From: Istiophorus platypterus
Lineage: Eukaryota; Chordata; Actinopteri; Istiophoriformes; Istiophoridae
Direction of reading: 5' to 3'
NCBI GenBank assembly: GCA_016859345.1
Contig: CM029124.1
Span: forward strand, 19,968,980-20,032,979
DNA length: 64,000 nucleotides
The position numbers and the translations under genes are program-made. The notes under the pieces were generated by a model that was not told the origin of the DNA, made no database searches, and worked only from the letters and a program-made list of their open reading frames with translations. This document shows, in pieces, positions 44,501 through 58,694 of this stretch. The first letter of the stretch is position 1; each line of letters opens with the position of its first letter.

Positions 44501-46460
44501 TGAATCTCCTGACAGTTCTGCGAGTCCTCCTCAGAGCCACATGTAACATTCCCATGTGATTATGATGCCCCTTGATCAATCTGGGTGAATCACTTCATGA
44601 TTGAGCGCCTGAGTCTCCAGAGTCGTGGGCCTGAAATTGTCCTTTATAGATTTGGTATTATATCTCCAGCACTCCTCCTCTCTGCCATTAGCCAGACATT
44701 CACATTTTCAATTTCACCCTTTTGCCTTGTATTGCCTCCAGATGAAGGTGACACTCAATGTTACAGTGCAGAATTGTCTTCCCATTCATACATCTGGGGA
44801 GCACATCTAACCCACTGACGGATTCGGTTTGATTAACTACAACTAGGTTTTAGGAGGACAAGACATGGAGAGCAAACAGCTAACTTGGCTTTGTTTTAGT
44901 GTTAAGATGTAAACTAGGCCCTCGGAGAAAGGGAATCGCTTATTCTCTCTAAATGACACTGGTTGGATAAGCGACCGCATGTTCAATCTGGCCCTATCCA
45001 TCACAGGCTGTTATGGACCAGGTCGGTGAGTGATAAGTCTTAGAGCATCATGGAGGACAGTGTTACAGCATTTCATCCACAACAGGCAGCCCTCGCCAAT
45101 GTGACCTGCTTGCTGAACACTTTTTAAGGGGGGTTCAATTCAGTGGAGCACTGCTGAGCTACACAAATCTGCATAAGTTGCTGTCAGACTGGAGATAGTA
45201 TTGTGGATTGTTAGGTTATCATAAAAGTAGCAGCTTTTGTCTCAGCCGTGTGGAATACTAAGTTTTAGTATTTGCAGCACAACATTCATCCTGGGTTATT
45301 TTTTTTATTTTTTCTTTCCTGTGGCTCTTGTATGGTAATTCATCATCCAGGTCTTGATACATACTGTGAGGCTGCCCAGTGAATGTATTAGCCACTGGCT
45401 CACATGCTGCTTTACATTCCCCTGGAATATTTTGCATATGAAAACTGCAGGGATGTCAGACCTCAATGCAAACAACCCCGCAGAATTTGTTTCTTTGTTT
45501 CGTTTTTTGTTTTATTTTTATTTATTTATTTATTTTATTATTATTTTTTTTTTAGCTTTTTTTGCCCTCTGAATAAACACAAAAAACCCCAACCTGGCAG
45601 AGAGTATATGGGTGCTGAGGCTGTGGTCAACCAGTCTCTCGCTTCTTTACTGTGTTTAAGTTTCAAAAGCAGGTAATCTCACTTTGGTCAAAAGGGAATG
45701 GAAACAGCCCGGGTGGGTAATGTGGTGGAGGTTTAATAATGGAAACCAAGGTCTTAAGGGACAAGTACATCTTTCTGAGCAACAGAGAAAGTCCATTACC
45801 CTAGGTGTTTCTTAGCATAATGCAACATCTTATTTGTAATTGAAAATCACAGGTGTTCCATTGCACACAGATCAACAGTTGAAATGTGGAGATCTAAAAG
45901 CGTGCTTCCTACCTTTCGTGCCCACCATACCTAAATAAGAGGCTGGGTGCTTAAATCATTCATATATAACTTAGCAAACTATTTCAACTGTTTAACCATG
46001 ACTCTGAGCTATTTTAACTTTTTATCCGTTACTCTTAGCTAGCTTTCCCAGTTTACTCCTAGCTATATTTCAGCTGGTCATCCATTACTTTTGAGACGTT
46101 TTTTAGATTTTAAGTGCTTATCCATTAATTTTAGCTAATTATTTCACATTTCAACTCACCAAAGGCTGAAAAGTGCTGTAAATTTAATACAAAAAAAAGA
46201 CATTGTTTGACCTACACCTTTCCTACACCAGTGTTAGAAAATGAAGCCCTGAAAGTAATGTAAACTATTCCTACAGGGTCCCCAACTTTCATGATTATTT
46301 CCAAACCCTCTGTCTGTACAAAGGCAATGTTGGAAAAAACTCTTACTACACCCTCTGATGGATTATTATGACACCACTCCATTGCAGGAAGTAGTTCTGT
46401 ATATTGCTGTCAGAATGGAGAGAAAAAGACAAGTAACAGAGGAAGACAGACTGGTTGGTC
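41526..46460. other. Non-coding DNA with decayed repeats
   Basis: No gene recognised. A CCCCCCTGGGGGG-type palindrome lies at about 41,806. A minus-strand open stretch without an ATG start runs 43,349-42,804. A short (TCAG)n lies at 43,369-43,389, and a degenerate minisatellite at about 45,977-46,148 is listed separately. Confidence 0.45.
45977..46148. repeat. Degenerate minisatellite, unit about 30-36 bp
   Basis: About five diverged units of the form A(A/T)TTCAACTG, TTATCC(A/G)TTACT and CTTAGCTA follow one another. A shorter stretch at about 9,145-9,225 in pcbp4 intron 6 has similar elements (TTACTTTAGCTA, TTAACTATTGCAAC), so the motif may be a dispersed family. Confidence 0.55.
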
Positions 46461-46465
46461 AGAGG

Positions 46466-46740
46466 TTCATCCTAAAGCAAGATAATGACTTGAAACATTA
46501 GAATAAAAGAACCAGATGGTGTCTTAAAATGATGGAAAACCAGCACGGTCTCCACACTTAAACCCCACGGAGCTGCCTTGGTGATGAATTGGACAGAAGG
46601 AGAAAGCAAAGTGAATTACAAGTGCAACACATCTGCTGAAAAAGTGTTGTGACAAACTTTCTGAGCAATATTTGATTTCCATTGTAGGAAGAACTACAAA
46701 GTTGTGTTCGGCTGCTGAGTGAGTCAAAAATTTCAATTAA
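46466..46740 (+). pseudogene. Second Tc1/mariner-type transposase relic (C-terminal part)
   Basis: Plus-strand fragments across several frames read FILKQDNDLKH (46,466-46,498, containing the second catalytic Asp region QDND), then GDELDRRRKQSE and EQYLISIVGRT near 46,577-46,690. This matches the C-terminal order of Tc1-like transposases (QQDND..H, DELDRR, EQYL). In-frame stops and frameshifts mark it as dead. It represents a different Tc1 lineage and the opposite strand from the relic at 41 kb. Confidence 0.75.
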
Positions 46741-49700
46741 ATGACAATCAGACTTGATTGTCATTATACAGAAGCATATAATGACATTACAATTCTCTGT
46801 CCCTGGTGCAAAAAGAAATAAATTAAGTAGGAAATTATTGCTTTTTTTTTTTTTAAATAAAAAACATCTGCAATTGTTTATGTGTTGTTTGCATGAAACA
46901 CTACATTTGAAATAATTGAAAACTGGAAACTATGAGATGCTGTAGATTTTATGACCAGTACTATAAGTAATTAATTCCAAGTCTATGCTTTTCTTTTACT
47001 AATCTATTTTAAATTCTCTGCTTACTGAATAGCTGTCTCTTTGGCAAAACATGGCCTTCAGATGTTACAGCTGACTCAGCTTGGTGCGAGGTTTGTACTT
47101 TGCAGTCAGTCTGTTGTAGCTGGTGCCTTTGGTGTGGTGACAATATTTGCCAAAGATCAGCAGCATGGCAATTGTAATTCTTAGGTGTTAATTATGTTCC
47201 CCAAAACAAAAAGATTAATATATTTTAATGAAATCCTATTTTCTGTTATTCTCACTATGCTTTTCATCCATGTTCCCTCTGTCAGCTGCCAATGTGACTC
47301 TGTCTGGCGATCACTGATCTAAACACCAGCTGGACAGTGGTGTCACCTGGGGATTTTTCTGTTTACAGTGATTTTTATGTGTTTACATGCATGTTAGATG
47401 GTTTAAGTGGCTCATTTGAAAAAGTTGCAAATATTCCTAACCTTCGACATTTGCCTACTTACTTGCTCATCGATTATTTCTGAACAGCACTTTTTTCATT
47501 TGTATTTATCTTTGGATCATTATGTTTCCCCTCTCATATTTAATAGTTTTCCATTTTTGGAAGCTCATGGGAGTGCTTCCTTGTAGACAAATTAATTACT
47601 GTAATTATGTGAGACCTGAATAGGTAACTTGCAGTACAGTGAGTGTCTTTTTTTTCCAAACTGATTATATCCTGTGCAGCCATGTCGTCTTTCCAAAAGA
47701 GGACAGGCACTGTTATCCAAACTTACTCATGGTTTACAGATGCTTGTATATCTGCTGCAGTCAACATATTCATCACTGAAAGTGACATTGCATTATGCTG
47801 ACTCTCCCCTGGGGAATGTTAACATTAAACATCATGCTCATGCAGCATCATGATAGCCCAGAGGGTAATTTGCGGGGGAAGAGTGTGTGTGAAAACTTCC
47901 ATATTAAAAGCATTATAAAGAGCAGATTTTTCACTCCCACCTCCCTCATGAAAAATGTACAGCGGCATATTCATTACTTCATTGAGCTAACTGAGTGTGA
48001 CAAGCGGAGAGCTGCAGCGACCGAGGGCAGGGAAGCAGCACTACAGTAAAGCCCTCGGCCACTCTCTGAGGACCCCCCGCTGCTCATGGGAGCTTCATCT
48101 CTGCACTCTGTTTGGATTTTTCCAAATGGGTGAGAGTGCCGCACACAGCATGAGACATAGTTCACTTCAGCCAATTTGCCCTCTAATCTAATGCATGCAT
48201 GGTCATTGGGCAGTAATCAATTCACTGCCTTTACAGTGTGATGAATATGACCCATGAGCTATGACTTAGGGCCCATATGCTATAAATATGGTCATGCATT
48301 TTCATCAGTTTACAAGACATAGAGACATGATCTAAGAAGTGGATGCATTAAGCATTAGACATGGATAGGGCTCTTTGTATGTACCGTATTGTACAGTACA
48401 GTATATCATGCTTATAAATAAAGAAGATATATATATTCTAACAGGTATGAGACATCTGCAGGCACCTAATGTTTCACAGCTTTATATAGAGATAACATGA
48501 ACAACTGCAAACATTAATACCCGTTGGTCATCTGTTCTCATTTATTTGTTTAAGCTCTTGATGTGCTGTTTGTGATGAAGGGTGCTGTCTGTCTATATTT
48601 TTTCTAGCATCCTCTCCACTCTTGGATGATCCATTCCCCCGTGCCTGCCGGCCATATCTCCTCCTGGCCCTGCTTGTCTGATCCTGAGGTGTCATCCTGG
48701 GTCACCCTCAGCACTGTTGTCTGGTTAACAAAAATAATGCCCTGCCCAGAGCAGCATCAGCCCATATTGTCTTCAACCACAACAATACAATTGTGACTTT
48801 GCTTTGATGACCCTCCGCAACAACAGCAGTAGCACTAGTGACAACAATGCCTCTTAATCCAGAGCAACAGCTTCTCTCAGATGAACGTAGCCTGCTCAAA
48901 TTAGTGGCTGCTGCACTGTAGCAATGGGCCAGATGAGATGTGCAATTTAAATAATTTCTGAGTCTGCTGAGGAGTCTAGAGAAAGGCAGACAAACTGACT
49001 AATAACACAGGATTCAGTAACAAGGGCTGCTCCAGTAGTAATGACTCCTCACTCCAGAAATATCCGATTCCCTGAAAAAAATATAGTCATCTCAGGCTGA
49101 GGTCGTATTCAAATTCTTTCAACAATAGAAATAAAACCTGAAATAATTGGGATACAAGGCATAGAGGGGATTTTATTTTCATGCACTGAGGAATGTCTGA
49201 TATGGGAATAATTAACAGATTCCAAAAGCAATTAATCACATGGGGCTCTGAACCTATAGAACCAGATTTTTACGACTGTATGACTATACAATTAGCAGAG
49301 CCTTCATAAGACCTAAGATTAATCCAACAAATGGTGTTTTTTTTTAATCTGGCGAGCAATTTTAAGAGGAGCACACATCAGATCTCACAAGTGTCATTTG
49401 TGCTCTCCTTTTGTGGAGGAACATTGTGTGGGAGTTGGGCATATTCACCACTCAGCTATCAGAATAACTCTAATTAGGCTATTTTTAACACATCCTTTTC
49501 AACAGCTCTTGGGTGTTTACATTTGCTAATGACAGCCTGAGTAAAAATCATCTATCAGCTAGAATCACCATCATTGTCACTAACATGTTAACATGGATTC
49601 TTTCCTAAGAAAAATACCATCTAAAAAGGGTGTTCTCACTATTTATATAAAGCATGCATATGTAGCTGCAGTATGCAGCCCTATATATTTACGTGGCATA

Positions 49701-50806
49701 TTTACATTTGCACGTTACATTTCAGCAAACTAATTAATAGGTGCTGAGGCAAATCGTTTCTGGTGTTTTTTTGCTCCAGTGACGTTAAGACAGCTCTTTC
49801 AAATCATGCACCAGATTACACCCTTTTTAAAAACACTTTTTGCATCCATGTGATTTACATAATTTTCATTTAGTTTACTGTCAACTTTAAAAATCCAGCT
49901 TACATTTGAAGTTTCTCTATCACTAAACACCACTTCTGGTTATGAAAGACCTTGTTTACCTTGTATGCACAAAGAAATATCATTTTATTATTTTTTCAGG
50001 CGTTAGAAGTAAGTCTCGGGAATTCAGCCGTGGGGTTTATGGTCATCTTTATAATATTATAATATTATAAAACCTGGATTTAAATTGTTTGTTGTGATAT
50101 TTGTGGACTGACAGTTAATTCATAAGGGACAAGACAGCATCCACAGGCTTGTTTCTGTTGTTAACGTCTGAAAATTCAGGCACTATTACTCCATCTAGTG
50201 GTCAGCTGGCAGAAAAGAAGACTACTGCAATTTTCAATACAGAGGAAAAGAGTTATTAATTTTTTTGAAATAAGAAAATAAACAATTCCTAACCCATCAC
50301 AAGAGGTAATGTAGCATTCTCTCAGGAGGGTCAGATCACTAAATCTTCAGGCGAGGCCAAGCCTTATCATTATTTTTGCCACCAAAACACATTTGTGTGG
50401 AACAATATACCGGGGACAATGACCGTACCTGACAACTGACAAACTTTATTTGTTCCTTGTGATAAATTAGTAGTCAGAAGTTGCCAAAATATTGCAGCTC
50501 ACAGGAAACATTATTGGTCATTAATGCTCCCCTGAGGTGAATCATTGGTGTGTGGTGTGCAAAATAGATACCAGGGAATGTTTACTAGATCTTTGCTCTC
50601 GATTTTTATAGCTAACACAGAATAAATGTTCATATATAAAAGTTGTGCTCAGGTATGAGGAGCTGCACACCTCCACAGCCGGCAGGTCATAAGGCTTCTC
50701 TACATGTCAGTAATTTGATCTGTGCTGCAGACGAAGGCAGTCTCTGGGCAACCAGCGTTCACTGCATCATTATGTCTGACAGCAGATCTATGACCTGCTC
50801 TGTCAG

Positions 50807-50841
<35 letters not shown>

Positions 50842-53485
50842 GAGTTTCCCCACTGGCAATAATGACTGCAGTACCGGATCCCTTCGAGCCTTTCTCTGCA
50901 GTGCTACATGTCATGGCTGAACTTCAGACTGGGGGTAGAGATTGACTGGAACCTGAACTACAAACTCCCCTTTCGCTAGATTTCACCCCCTTGCTGGGTA
51001 TGTCACCCTGGCTCCGTTACGGCACAATGTCCCCTTCCTGGTTTCTTTCCCATGGTCAGCTGAACGCCGGTGCGGAAGTGGGCCCGGGGGTCAAAGGTTG
51101 ACAGAAATTCATAGATTTCCATCATGTGGCCTCTGCTCTGTGAGTCCCTAAAGGTTTCATGGAGAGGCCCCAAACAGCCCCAAACCCCTCTAGTATTAAT
51201 GTAGACCTGAGCGGGGACAATGCCTGGAAGTCCAAGAGGATCCCTAATGCAGTGTTTGCAGTGTCATTAGTAAAGCAATACATAACATAAGGTTAAATTT
51301 AAAATATCATTGATTTTAATACTTAAATCTATTGCCTCTCATGATTAATATAACATATTGTACAGGTCAGAATTATGAAGTTATACAGTATATCTAGCGT
51401 ACAATAGTGAGGCTGGATTAGCAACAGGACACAGAAATCTGAAATGTTAAGGAATGAGATGATTGTCTCAGTTAATTTGTAATCAATCAATAGAAAATTA
51501 ATTGGCAACAATTTTGGTAACCAATGAACAATTGCTATTTTTCAAGAAAAAATACCAACCATTTGCTGATTCCAGCTTCTCAACTTTGAAGATTTTCTTT
51601 GTCTTATATCATATTAAGTTGATTATATTTGAACAGTTGTTAGGACAAAACTAGCAGTGTGCATAGGTCTTCCTGTGCTCTCAGGAATTGTTACAAATGT
51701 TTTTTTACTGATTCTGACAGTTTGTCAGCCATATGATTAATCACGAAAGTAAAAGGGAGATTAATTAATATTGTCTCACCTGATCACTTTGTCCAGTGAG
51801 GGAACAGTTTTTTGCATGCTAATGAAACACAGAAGATATGAACACATCATATAAATAAAAAAATAGAAAGAAAAATCCATATGAGTTAAACAGGCTGAAA
51901 AACAGTATTTAATTACCTTCTCCGGTTGGAAATTTCAGGTCTGTTTCATCTGTGACTGTTGGGAGTGGTCTGAAGTTTGCACAGTTGCTCACGTAACCAC
52001 AAACAGCAATGATGTCATGGTGTACTGCATTACACCTGGGACTGGGAGTCAGGAAAAACAGGATTATCAGGGGGTGTGAAGTAAAACATCTTAAAAAGAT
52101 AGGTAAAGTTCATAAATGATTTAAAAAAATAAAACCTCAGGACACCACGCTGTCAGTCAATATGAACACATGCAACCCTTTGTGTCTAATAATGAAACAA
52201 ACATTAATTGCAGCCATAATAAAGGCCTAAAGATGAGTCTTTTTCTCATAATCTAGTTGTATTTCCTTCTCTGCTCTGCCTCCATTTAATTGCATTTCAA
52301 AATATTAAATTAAAATAATTGTGGGTTCTCAAAGCAGTACTATTAGCACAAGGACCGACAACATAGTGTAAATGCTGCACTAAAATATATCTTTTGGTGT
52401 TGTTACCTTGGACATTTCTTGTAAATAAGTATTTTTCTTTCATTAGATATTAGATATTGTATGCAAAATTTTGTTTTGCTGTATTTTGTTTCATTGCCAA
52501 CAGTATGAAATTGAGCTAATTGATAACTAGCTCAGCTGTAAACTAGTAATTAGTGCTGCTTGACATGTGCTTTCACATTACCATTTTTAAAATTTGGATC
52601 GTTGCATGGTGTCACTGTATTCTCCGAGAGTAATCAGGCCTATAATTATCGTGCATAATTATAGTTCCCAATTTGCCTTTGTCCCAGAGACTTTATTGTC
52701 ATTTTGACATCCAGAGGTTCAGCTAGCCCTGTTAAAGTTCAACTAAATTAACAGAGGACAGCAACACACAGCAGTCTCCCTAAAGAGCAAACTGGACCTC
52801 AAGTGTTTGATGACTGAATTGGATTTTCTACTTAAGTGCATTGCAAAAACAGCATTTACTTACATGGTATTTTTCATATTCCATCTACACTGTACTCACA
52901 AACCCCTGGGAACTGGTTCTGTTTTTCCTTTATTTTTGTCTTTAACTCTCAGGCCATAAAAACAAAAACCTTATACATTCAATCTGCAGTGCAGACACCA
53001 CAAACATTTGGTTGAACTAAAGCTGGATTAGTTCCTGGAAAATTAATCACTTCACTATCAACAACTATTGAATATAAAAGAGTGACCCATAAACACATAC
53101 CTCATCACAAATGTTGAAGCCTCACACTTAGGTGGGCAGGCAGGTGTTTACTTTGAGAACATAATCTTGATTTATTATATTGCTTCTCAACTCTCTAATT
53201 GAAGTAATCATAATTACCTCAACATACATTATAATGGTTTAGGAGATGCTTTAGAGTATAGGACTGTAAAGTGCTGTCTAGCAAATGGAGGCTGGATCAG
53301 TGAATGTATTTAAACAGTCTGAGATGTGGGAAGAGAATGATGATAACAATGCTGATCACTGATGAGTTGAAACATTACACTGTCTAACTGACTTATTCAT
53401 ATTCCCTTAAGTGGCCATACCTGTATTTTTTCCCGGCTCTTTTTTTTGCTATTAGTGATTCAGCACAACTTGCTTCAGGAATGGT
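46741..53485. other. Non-coding DNA
   Basis: No gene recognised. It contains a (CA)n tract (listed separately) and a TATAATATTATAATATTATA-like patch near 50,050-50,080. Confidence 0.5.
50807..50839. repeat. (CA)n microsatellite
   Basis: About 16 perfect CA units. Confidence 0.95.
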
Positions 53486-53700
53486 AATTTCAATCTGTTG
53501 GTTAGTCAGTACACCACTTTGGTCCAGCCCAAAGTATCTCAAAAACTCTTCGGTGGATTTCCATGAAATTTTTTTTTCATGGCAGTCATGATTCCCAGAG
53601 GATGAATCCTGATGACTTTGGATAACTTCTGACTTTTAATATTGTGCCACTCACAGGTCAAACTTTTCACTCATCCTGTGAAATATCCCAGTTTTCATTC
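53486..53700. repeat. Interspersed repeat common in percomorph fish
   Basis: It contains TTTGGTCCAGCCCAAAGTAT, CTCAAAAACTCTTCGGTGGA, TTTCCATGAAATTTT, CCCAGAGGATGAATCCTGAT, GACTTTGGATAACTTCTGAC and CAGGTCAAACTTTTCACTCA. This order of motifs is one I recognise from many copies in spiny-rayed fish genomes. I do not assign a family name. No coding potential. Confidence 0.72.
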
Positions 53701-56700
53701 GTGGTTCCCCCAAGAAGATGAGTTTATGCAGACAAGTACAGAGGTCATTTGTAAGATTATCAGACTGATGTAATGGTGTTTATTCTAAAAATGAATAGTC
53801 TATTTAACCATATGAGATTTTGAAAAGAAAAGAAAATGCTCAACACTAATTAGTGTATAATAATTATTAAATTTTCAAAGGACCAACCCCCCCCGCCCCC
53901 AAAACACTGACAATAACTATGAAGGCTGTTTTTAAGGATGGCTTCTCTTCTGAGCTGAGACTGTGGACAGACAACCCTCTGATAGTTCAGCACTTCAGAT
54001 ACACTTCTACAACCCAGAGGTCAGAACACAGGGACCTTAATTGTCTCCTTTTAATAACTTTAGAACCAAACCAAGCACAACTCCCACATATTTCATGTTC
54101 TGTGTGGACCACACACTGTGTCATTTGGCTATGAGGGTTATTGAGAGTGAATAGGGTTGATTTTGTGCTCCAGTGATGTCATCAGGGAACATTGTGTGCT
54201 CTTGTTGTGTTGATTACTGCTCAATGAAATCATGCAGATGAACTGTAACTTTCCTTAAAGCCTCAGGGAAGAATATGCTGCCCAGTTAATAAGCTGTCTA
54301 ATATACTTTATATAAAAAAGGGGGCTGTATGAGGATTCATATTAAGGCAAATAACTTTTGGGAATTAAGTTAATAAAGTACACTCAAGGCAGTTAGCTCA
54401 GGTATTTAATGGCCAGAATTCCCCGATTAATTTACAGGAGTTAAGCAGAAGCTGGTTGGAATACAAAGTTACCCCAGCGCTTGAAGGCACCAGTAACAAC
54501 CCTGGAGAAAATGGCGAACCCAGCGTGTGAGCGTATCTCATCGAGGCGCTACAATAACCGATTCCAGCTGTGGCAGGTGAGCCATATAGAACAAAGGTGA
54601 CAAGCACTATTAATACTGGAGCTCAGCTGTTTTCATTTTCTCCAGCTGTGGGCTCTTAGACGTTCACACTCATTCCTACGATTGACTGCAGGAAATTTGA
54701 ATTTTTAATAGCTGATTACCATGAAAAGGGATAGAAATATAACAATGCTGAAACATGTAATATATTTCACCTAATAGGTCAATTACTTGTGCTGTGCTGA
54801 AGCAATTAACCCTTGCAGTCACTTACTACCTAGAACAGTCAATCTAATTGAGGAACCTGAATTTTATTACTGTAAAAATAAAACTGTTTTTTAAAATTTG
54901 GTTTTACCTAAAGGATAAATGTGTTGTAGGGTTTTTGTGTGTTTTTACAGGACTTTGCCTTGTTCCACCGTGTTCAGAAACTCTTTTCCAACTCAGTTTG
55001 TCCTATTTTGTATCGTACAGGAATATTACAGGTAAAAGTGTTTTCTACCAATTTGACATTGCACTCCTATGACACAGAGTCAGATTGGACATCAAATTGA
55101 TGCAGTAGAATCAGGGATATTGTCTTTTTCATTTCATACATTCTTCTTTCTTGTCAAAACTCATTATCTACATTACCTACAATTCAGCTAAATTGTTTTA
55201 TTTTCAGATCTGTAGTTTTCAGCTTCAGCTGATGCTTACTCAAACCAAAATCAAAGTTCTCTGGGCTTCATATAGGTGAGAGTGCACAGTGGTTGCTCTG
55301 ATACATTTACATGCAGGTCTGTCTTATAACAGGTTGGCTCCTCTGTGAGCCTCTGAAACCCAAACTACCATTTTTCTGCATATCTTTCCCCTGTGCATAT
55401 TTGAGAAGTCTAAGTCCACCAATTATCACTTGACATCACTTGACGTGGTTTATCAGATTACTCACAACTTCCTCTGCAGACACAAATACTATATCAACTT
55501 TTTGACCTGTAAACAGACTTTGATGTGTAGAATGGATGGTGTTCCCAATTGAAAATAATGCAGCAGCAGCAGCTGCAACAGCAGAAGCTTTGACCTATTG
55601 GCACAAACAGAATTCAACAAATGGACTAAATGAGGCAGATAAGGAATAAATCTGGTGATGTTCTGTATTTTAACACTACCAAAACAAAAAAAAGAATCTA
55701 TCCTGCACTAGGTGACATGTGCCATCATTAAAATGAAACAAAGTTTGAGTAATGTTTGCTAAATAAAAATGACAGTGTCCAGCTGTTTTAGAAAATTAAA
55801 AATAAAACCATATGTTATGGTAAAATAAAGAATATTACCAGACATATACCTACATGTCATCAAATCAGCATGGTGGAATGTACTTATGACACCACATAAG
55901 TGAGGCCACATGCAGCATTTTTAAAATAGCCCTGCATGAAGGATGGTAAAGTGTATGTGTACACTGTATGTGTGTTCAGTCAGACTGTTACTTAATGTGC
56001 ATCCTGATAAATTCTGCTCAACGATCTATTGTTGTCCTTACCAAGTCTATTGGAGCTGAGTGGAAAAGCAGTGTCATTGTAAGTTGCAAACAATCAAAGG
56101 AACCTCCACTTCTGTCTAACCGGAAATGATTTTAAAGGCAATCTACACTGACCTCCAGCAATCCCACCTCCTCCTTACTTTCAGCTGCAGTCTTACAGAC
56201 TAGCACGAGCTCATGAGGCTAATTTCCAAGCCTGTAGCCACAGAGCTGACCTTGATCTACCTTTATGTGTATGTTGTCTCTGACAACATGGATAACATCG
56301 ACAACATGCATGAAGACTTTCAGCCACTGACCAACACGCCCACAGCACATTGAGACACACCTTTGTCACTCACACTTTCTGTACATTGTGGATCTACAGA
56401 GCTCTGTTTCTGTAACATGAAATTTCATTTTGCACTTTAGATACTGTTTTATTACACTGAATAGATTCTGATAAATAATGTGTAAACTTGCATTTTTGTG
56501 CAGGCCACTACCATTCCTGGTTATACAGGAAGGGCTTCCTACACTAACATTGGTGCTGATGATGCAGTATCTGTCCCAGCTGTCTCCAGTCCTGCATGCT
56601 CCTCTGGCTGAGTCTTCACTGTAACTGTGAAGTGTCATCAGTCGTTAATTTGTTATTCAAGGACTCAAAGCAAACAATATTCCATTCTTTACTGTTATCT

Positions 56701-58620
56701 ACTTCATTTTTTTCTTTTTGTATTTTGATAATATTCATTGCATCCATTGAGCTGTCTTTCTCACAAAAGTGCTCATATCCTCAAAAACCAGTATTTTTAT
56801 ATTAGTTGAAGACACAGGACAAGAATTATCACATATATCCACTGGAGGGCGATCTAATGCCCTCCACTGGCCTCATACCTCAAGTCCTACTCACAGTTCA
56901 CCATGCAGATGTGCCCATATTTATAGAGCGTAAAATCCTCATCACTAACACCAACACTATAGGGGGTTATACTTAGTAAATAATAAATTTTATTTCAAGG
57001 CCTGTATTTAGTTATTAAATAATTGTTAAAAATGTTTTAAAAGTAAATAGAGGCTCAATAGACCTGCTATGCAGAATAAAATATCCTCATTGCAAACATG
57101 ACAAAAAGGCAAAGGTTTATTCTTCCAACTGATATAACTTAAGTCATTTCCAGACAATGCAAGGGTTGCTCCTCCCTTAGATTTTACAACAAGATAATTC
57201 TTTATGCACAATTTAACCTTTCAGATGACAGACATCCTTTAACCTAAATCCTATTCCTCCAAGTCATGAGAAGAAGGATCAAGGTGCAAGGTGGCATTTG
57301 TTCACTCAGGCTGACTGAAGAAACAAATACCAAAAAAACATCAAGAAGAATACAATGTTTCTGTGCATTTCAAGGAAAATAAGAGAAAATAAAATGAGAC
57401 AGATTGGGATTGTATATAACGTTATTGGAAAAAAGTATCTGAGGTGGTTACAGCAGCCAAATAATTCAGTTTCTAATGTCTTTCTGTTTTGTTTTTTGTT
57501 TTTTTTCTTTAGATGTATTTGTATTTTATTTTGAAAATTGTAAGTCTTGGAAAATTGGGTAGAAAATTACAGGTTTCATTTAAGGGCAAAATAGCTTGTG
57601 TAGAAGATATTTCACAGCCGATTTCTGGTGTTCTTAAGGGGGCAACAAATGCAACTGGAAATATTTCATATCCGTGAATTTAAAACCATTTAAAACAGTC
57701 ATCTTAGGCGAGATGATCTCAGTCTACACAAATGAAAGTGCTTTAACACATCTCACTGCGTAGAGCAAACATCCTTCTGCTCTGGGAGTATCGTCTGTCT
57801 GTTAAGGAGGCGTGAACCTGTTTCGTAGTTGGCCCTCAGTTGAGCGAACTTTACCGGCTTTTGGAGCAGGCATCTCCAGATGGCTGAATCCAGAGCAGCT
57901 CGTGGTAATCGTGGTTTTTCACAACCCAGATCCATTTTCCTGGTGCCCGATACCCCCAGAGATCTGTTTCCTCTGCTGATTAGGCTGGCCTCCCGTATTT
58001 TTTCCTCCAAACACAGAAAAGACAAGTACTTGGATTGATTAACTGTCTGCTGCAACGGTCAGACGTCATCAGGATTTTTGATTGCCAGAGCTCACTCCCT
58101 AAACAAGGGTATTTTTTTAAAGTCTCAGTCCATAGTTGTCTTAGCTATTTGGTTTTTCATTCTAAAGATTTCTTTTGGGTTCTCGGATTTAATCCAAAAT
58201 GATTTAGCATTTTATGGCTCATAAAAAGTAACCATATTTTCACAGGGCAACCAAAGAAGCAGGGAGTACTGTTTTCGGCCATGTGGCACCTCTGTCCAGA
58301 ATGGTGACCACCACGACCCCCTGAAACCCCTTCAGAAGACCGGCACTTCCTGTCTCACACACAAACACACGAGGAGACATTAGACAAAGCAATTGAGAAA
58401 GTTTTGACGGTGTCAGCTTCCTTTTTATGCCATTCAATCTGTTTGTATGAATATGTCTATAATGATGTGATGTCAGTGACTGATTCGGAGAGAGTTGGAG
58501 AATAATGAGATGGCCCATTATCATAATTTCCCTGATTTAGATGAGTGGTTTTCTAACTCTGGGTAGTGAGTGCCTGCATTGTCCTCTTAAACATTCACTC
58601 TCTCACTGACTCGCTCACTT
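53701..58620. other. Non-coding DNA
   Basis: No gene recognised. A near-perfect inverted repeat at 56,839-56,870 is listed separately; short CAG-rich text lies near 55,560-55,586. Confidence 0.5.
56839..56870. repeat. Hairpin-forming inverted repeat
   Basis: Arms CCACTGGAGGGC and GCCCTCCACTGG pair with one mismatch around an 8-nt loop (GATCTAAT). Confidence 0.7.
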
Positions 58621-58626
58621 GCTCAC

Positions 58627-58628
<2 letters not shown>

Positions 58629-58684
<56 letters not shown>

Positions 58685-58694
58685 CATGTGTGTT
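58629..58694. repeat. (GT)n microsatellite
   Basis: About 26 perfect GT units followed by a few imperfect units. Confidence 0.95.
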
